A stretch of DNA of 64,000 bases, from assembly GCA_013397455.1 (NCBI GenBank), contig VYZB01000273.1, forward strand, positions 1,066,270-1,130,269, written 5' to 3'. Source of the DNA: Crotophaga sulcirostris (taxonomy: Eukaryota; Chordata; Aves; Cuculiformes; Crotophagidae). The first letter of the stretch is position 1; each line of letters starts with the position of its first letter. Below the pieces are notes generated by a model. It did not search any database, was not told the DNA's origin, and saw only the letters and a list, made by a program, of their open reading frames with translations. Made by a program: the position numbers and the translations under genes. Of this stretch, positions 59,776 through 64,000 are shown piece after piece.

Positions 59776-62157
59776 TTTGCTTGGTGCCCATCCCCATGGA
59801 CAAGAATGTAGCTGTCATTAATTGTAAGCCCTCTGTTACTCATAAATTCAAATGGTTATTGCAGGGCTAGGCAAGTATTGCAGTAATCACAGGTACTGCT
59901 TCGATTTCTTGCTGATGGCAATAAACCAGAGGTTTTGTTCTTGTTTTGGAGTGGAAAGCTTACACACATGAGTGTGTTAGCTCATTACACACAGCATAAC
60001 CTCATGTGTGATGTGGATCCGTTACCCTTAGGTTGTTTGTTTTGATCACCCTGGGGATGCACGAGAATTAAGTAGAGTTGATGCTGATTTTTTTAAATTT
60101 TTTTTCCAATTTAATTTGATTCTAAACAAAGGTGAAATACTGTGATAACAGGGTGGGAAGCTAAGTATATTGTTGTGGTCAGAAATCATGAAAAGGAGTA
60201 GTGTGTGGAGTAGAGCAGGGTTTATTTAATAAATAGAATTGTATAAAATGAACAGTTGCAAATTCTCTTGTCTCCATTGTGTGCCTGTTTGAAACCTGGC
60301 ACAGGAGAGAATGAACCTACCACACTGCTCACCTAAATTCAGTCCACTGTCTCTGGTCTCAGGGAGGTGTTTCATGCAAGACTGAACGGTTGAGCAAAAG
60401 GGCTTGTAGATATATTTTTGCCTTCTTTTGCTTCCAGATGGCATCAGGCAACTCTTTTTCTGCGAAGGCTTTGATGTCAAAATGCTAAAGATACCTTGAA
60501 GCTCTAAATTTCCCACGGGGTATTACAGCACGGAAGTCACTAGTAAGATTTCCTGGTTTTAAGAGCTAAAATGTGCAAGAATATTAATGCAGATGTTTTA
60601 GCCAAACATTGAATTTACTGATGAGGAGCAGACACGGTTTTGGTTGGTATTTTTTTCTGCCTCCATTTATGTCTATATTAATAACTGACAACTGAAAAGA
60701 TAATAAGATGTACAGTTTAACCAAAGGACACCAATTCACTCCCATTGAAAAATATATGTTACATATGAGTCCACATAAATAGTGAGTAATGGAAAAAAAG
60801 GGCAAGGAAGACGACATAAAGGTTTTGATGAAATTGCAGAAGCAGTACTGGTGGGCAAATACTTGGTGTGCAAAGTCTTCCTCGACTCTCAGGGCACTTA
60901 GGAATCCTCCAACAGGAGGAAAGACGAGCCAGCCTTACTCGCAGCATATTGTGACATCCAGTGAAAGGAAAAACAAACTATTGCATTGAATTAATAGCTT
61001 TGTGTTTGGGGACAAAAGAGCACGTCTCATGAGATGCAAAAGGATCATATCTATCATCTTGGGATTGGCCTAGGAGGAGAGAAAGTACATTTGATAGACT
61101 ATTATCCTAATTTCTGTCCTGAAAATCATAGGGGTACGGACAGTGGAGCAGCAGCTGTAACCTCGGAGCTGCGAACGTGAAGCAAAAGGTTGTAACTGGG
61201 TTGTTCTTTTCTCTTCCTTTTTCTGTTCTGTTATTTATCCCTAAGAAGGAAAGGAAGAAAACAAGGCAATTACGTGCTCTGGGGCACCACAATAATCAAT
61301 AGCAGGAGCGAGCAGGGAGATGGGTCTGGATAGAGAACTGGCGTGAAGGGGCGCAGTGCGATCAGGGTGTGCGGTTTGTTGGGGGGAGCAGCACATCACC
61401 GACAGGCCACCGAGTGCCCAGGGAACCTTCATATGGCATTTAATTGACATTGCTAAGACAAGATGCAACTACAGAGTTAGTAGTGGAGGGCAGTGCTGAT
61501 GAGTTTTCATGGTCACTTTTTTTGCTGCCTTGGTAAAGCCATTTCCATCCGCGGTGCTGCAGTGACCGTTAAGGGAAAAAGCAAGAGCTGACCCATAAGC
61601 AAGAACAGGTAGACACACATTCCATAATGACTTCTCTGTATTAATAATGCCTTTCCCCCCCCTGAAATATTCTTTTTACCCTCAGGTTTTGGGTTTTCTT
61701 ACGGTTTGTTTTATTTTTTTTTACCAGCGCAATTCTTAAACGAAGATTTCTGTGTGAATTCACGAAGTGCATTTGGACTTCCTTCAGTGTGTGCTTAGCA
61801 GATGTTCACTGAAAAACAAAGTTTACCCAAACATTTCTGAGGTTGGAGTTTGTATATACAGCCTCTCCCTTTTCTTTCCAGAGGGTACCATATTAACAAT
61901 TCTTTTCTCGCCAGTATAAATATTTTTACTGCAATTAACTGCATAATGGTACAAGACAGATACTTGAAGAGGGTGTACTTATCCACTACAATTTGAGTCA
62001 TGCCTTTACAGTAGCTTCCGCCCCTGATGTCGTAGAAATCAACTGAATTTTTAGTGAAAAAACATCTAAATATGGGAATAATTCCCTAACCTGTTTATTT
62101 TGAAAAGTGGTTTGCCTTCTAATAACACAGCCATAATGAACATCTATTAGCTTTGCT
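59776..62157. other. Noncoding DNA, no gene recognised
   Basis: Frames are 96 codons or fewer and unrecognised. An imperfect palindrome AGCTTACACACATGAGTGTG...TTAGCT lies near 59,957-59,982. CpG frequency rises modestly between 60,880 and 61,760 (CTCGGAGCTGCGAACGTG, GGGGCGCAGTGCGATC, CATCCGCGGTGC) but falls short of an island. Confidence 0.6.
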
Positions 62158-62187
62158 TTACTTTATTTTATTTTATTTTATTTTTTT
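62158..62187. repeat. (TTTTA)n pentanucleotide microsatellite
   Basis: Four to five TTTTA units (ACTTTATTTTATTTTATTTT...) end in a T-run. It is likely polymorphic. Confidence 0.95.
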
Positions 62188-62640
62188 CTGAGTCATTCTT
62201 TGATTTTCAAAACATTTTGGTCATCTGCAGACTCCAAGACTCCTTCCAGGAGAAACACTGCAGAATCAAGTGCATCTCTCCTGCCTTTTAAAATTACCCT
62301 TCAGGGCAGTGCACACACAGAGTGACCCTGGCTTTTGACAAACCTTTGCTGAACAAAATGTAACAAGCCCTGTATATTTTGAGCAGCATTTTCTATTCTG
62401 ACAGAGACAGCTCGGTAGCATTTGATGTCTGCTTGCTGGTCATAGATAATGGTGCATCTTGGGACCATTGTCATCCCTGTCAATAAGACGGCCTGGGGGG
62501 ACGTGCAACAAAGCTACCTTTTGATTCACCGTTTTTCCTTCCTTCCCAAGACATTTGTAAGCCTGTGGTCAGCTAGGTCACTTTATTTCATCCTGATGTG
62601 CCTTGATAATAGCATCATGTCTAACAAAAAATTTTGACAG
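62188..62640. promoter_or_regulatory. Candidate conserved noncoding / enhancer block
   Basis: The sequence is complex and balanced: CATTCTTTGATTTTCAAAAC (TCF-like), TTTTGACAAACCTTTGCTGA, GGTCATAGATAATGG (GATA core AGATAA at 62,444-62,449), GGGACCATTGTCATCC (SOX-like ATTGTC), CTGTCAATAAGACGG and TTTTGATTCACC. Chance frames of about 60 codons occur on both strands. Regulatory nature is inferred. Confidence 0.3.
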
Positions 62641-64000
62641 ACCATCGATGTATGTTTCTTTGGTTCCTATGTTGTTTTCTATGCCTCCTCAATGTCAAAC
62701 AAGCTTTGAAAGCTACTGATTATGTTTGTTTGGACTGAATTTGACAAGATTCCTATTCTTTGAAGCAATTAAGCTCCTGAGGATGGATCTTGGGATTTGA
62801 GCTAATTTTTTTTAGCATTAAGGAAGCTACCAGAGCATATCATATGCTTTGGCTTTTTTTTTTTTTTGATTCAAGGTTGTGTTTTTGTTGTCTGTTTAGA
62901 AATACCTGAACCCAAAGGAAACTTTTAAGCTTTAGAAGAAAATAAAAAATGGAAAAGAAAAAGCTCCAGCTTAAAGCTAAAAGTTTTGCCTATGTATACA
63001 TTTATTTTATCACAAAATAACAAGTTTGTCAAGTTCAGGTAGTGAATTCTCTGCAGAGTTTTAACTGTTCTGAGGCCATACAAGCTGCCCATTTGCAGAT
63101 ATGTTTTAGGAGTTAGTCTATTGAAACCCTTGCTTAGGAAGCAATAGAAATGGCAAACAAAGTGTTTTGCTCAACTGGCCACAGATAGAAGTCACAACCT
63201 GGCTCAGTTATTGTTTAAATCAGTTGCAGGCAATCCAACATATGAGTTAACAGTATTTTTAGTTTTATCAATTAACTAAATTATGGTGATACTGTAGTTC
63301 ACTAAAGCATTTCCAGAGCTACACAACCATTTGTTTTTGGCAGTCACAGACAGACGTTTGTATCCTGCCCCTGTAGCAGTGGGCATGAAGCACATGCACA
63401 TTTAATTGGGTGAAGTTTTTTTCCTTTTTCTTCTGGCATATAAAGATGAATTTATCACACTTCATGTAGTACTCAAAAAGGCAAATGGTAATTTCCTGTT
63501 ACACAAAAAACCCGCCTTTCATTTCTGCTCTATGTCATGTTTTAAGAAATTTTTGTTACTTTTCAGTATATTTAATTCTCATTTTTACCTTTTATCACCG
63601 CACAGTGGAAAGGACTTTCCTTTTGAAAATTACCTTTAGCAAAAAAATCACCTTTTTCATATTTGATACCATTTGAGGCCAGATCCCAAAGAGCCTATGC
63701 ATGTCCACATCCCACCCTATGAATGGAAATCTGGAGATGCCCAGGAGCCTGAGTCTCATGAGCTTTGAAAGCAGCGAGGCAGAGATTTTTGTCTTTGTAT
63801 GATCTTTCAGAGCACTGGAGAAGCTTCAGGAACTTCATGAACAGTAGAAATCCACAAGAATAAGCAAGGTTTAAAAGTCAGTTCTCTATTCTTTCTTGGG
63901 AAACAGCAACCATCACTGAAAGGAAAGTAAATCTCAGGTTAAATGACAAAGGTGAAGTGATTGGCTGTGGCTCAGGGTGTGCTCACAACTGGAGCACATT
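62641..64000. other. AT-rich noncoding DNA, no gene recognised
   Basis: Frames are 77 codons or fewer. A T-run lies at about 62,855-62,868. A purine-rich stretch at 62,930-62,990 (GAAGAAAATAAAAAATGGAA, AAGCTTAAAGCTAAAAG-like words) is low-complexity. The segment continues beyond the window edge. Confidence 0.6.

Noticed and set aside
60880..61760. Raised CpG suggesting a promoter island
   Set aside because: CpG density and GC content remain below island level and no transcript start features are seen.
1..64000. Prokaryotic features such as CRISPR arrays, operons or insertion sequences
   Set aside because: CR1 elements and composition show vertebrate nuclear DNA; no regularly spaced repeat array of CRISPR type exists.

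Overview
The window is nuclear DNA from a vertebrate, most likely a bird. It is AT-rich (under about 40% G+C by eye), poor in CpG, and has no operons, Shine-Dalgarno sites or long open frames. The five interspersed repeats I recognise are all CR1 LINEs. Several carry the conserved CR1 3' end (GGNNGGAACT...GATGATCTT...CCTTCCAACCCAAACC...GATTCTAT), which is abundant in birds and also found in crocodilians and turtles. Low repeat density and mostly short, 5'-truncated CR1 copies favour a bird. I cannot name the species or the locus.

I found no protein-coding gene, exon, tRNA or rRNA that I can support. The longest open frames are 131-143 codons, look like chance, and match no family I know; one is simply the antisense of a CR1 copy. 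No CpG island or promoter is visible. The window is therefore a gene desert or lies inside a very long intron.

Layout. 1-14.6 kb is single-copy AT-rich DNA with a candidate regulatory block at 11.4-12.4 kb. 14.6-15.7 kb is an anomalous GC-rich patch: a CR1 tail, a minisatellite with a 22-23 bp unit, and a GC-rich stretch. 15.7-30.9 kb is single-copy, with short TA and AG microsatellites and a candidate regulatory block at 21.3 kb. 30.9-33.5 kb has two CR1 3' ends and then the most striking object in the window, a 251-bp imperfect palindrome centred near 33,364. 33.5-48.1 kb is AT-rich single-copy DNA with homeodomain-, SOX- and octamer-rich blocks at 37.6, 40.4, 46.4 and 47.6 kb. 48.1-64 kb has a CR1 fragment without its 3' end, a 55-bp pure pyrimidine tract, a good CR1 3' end at 57.9 kb, a degenerate TCA-rich tandem region at 59.5 kb and a candidate regulatory block at 62.2 kb.

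All five CR1 copies lie on the + strand. If the window is intronic, the usual bias of LINEs against the sense orientation would weakly favour a host gene on the - strand. I found no new molecular system with multiple components. The items most worth checking are the large palindrome and the candidate conserved noncoding blocks, which need a cross-species alignment that I could not run.
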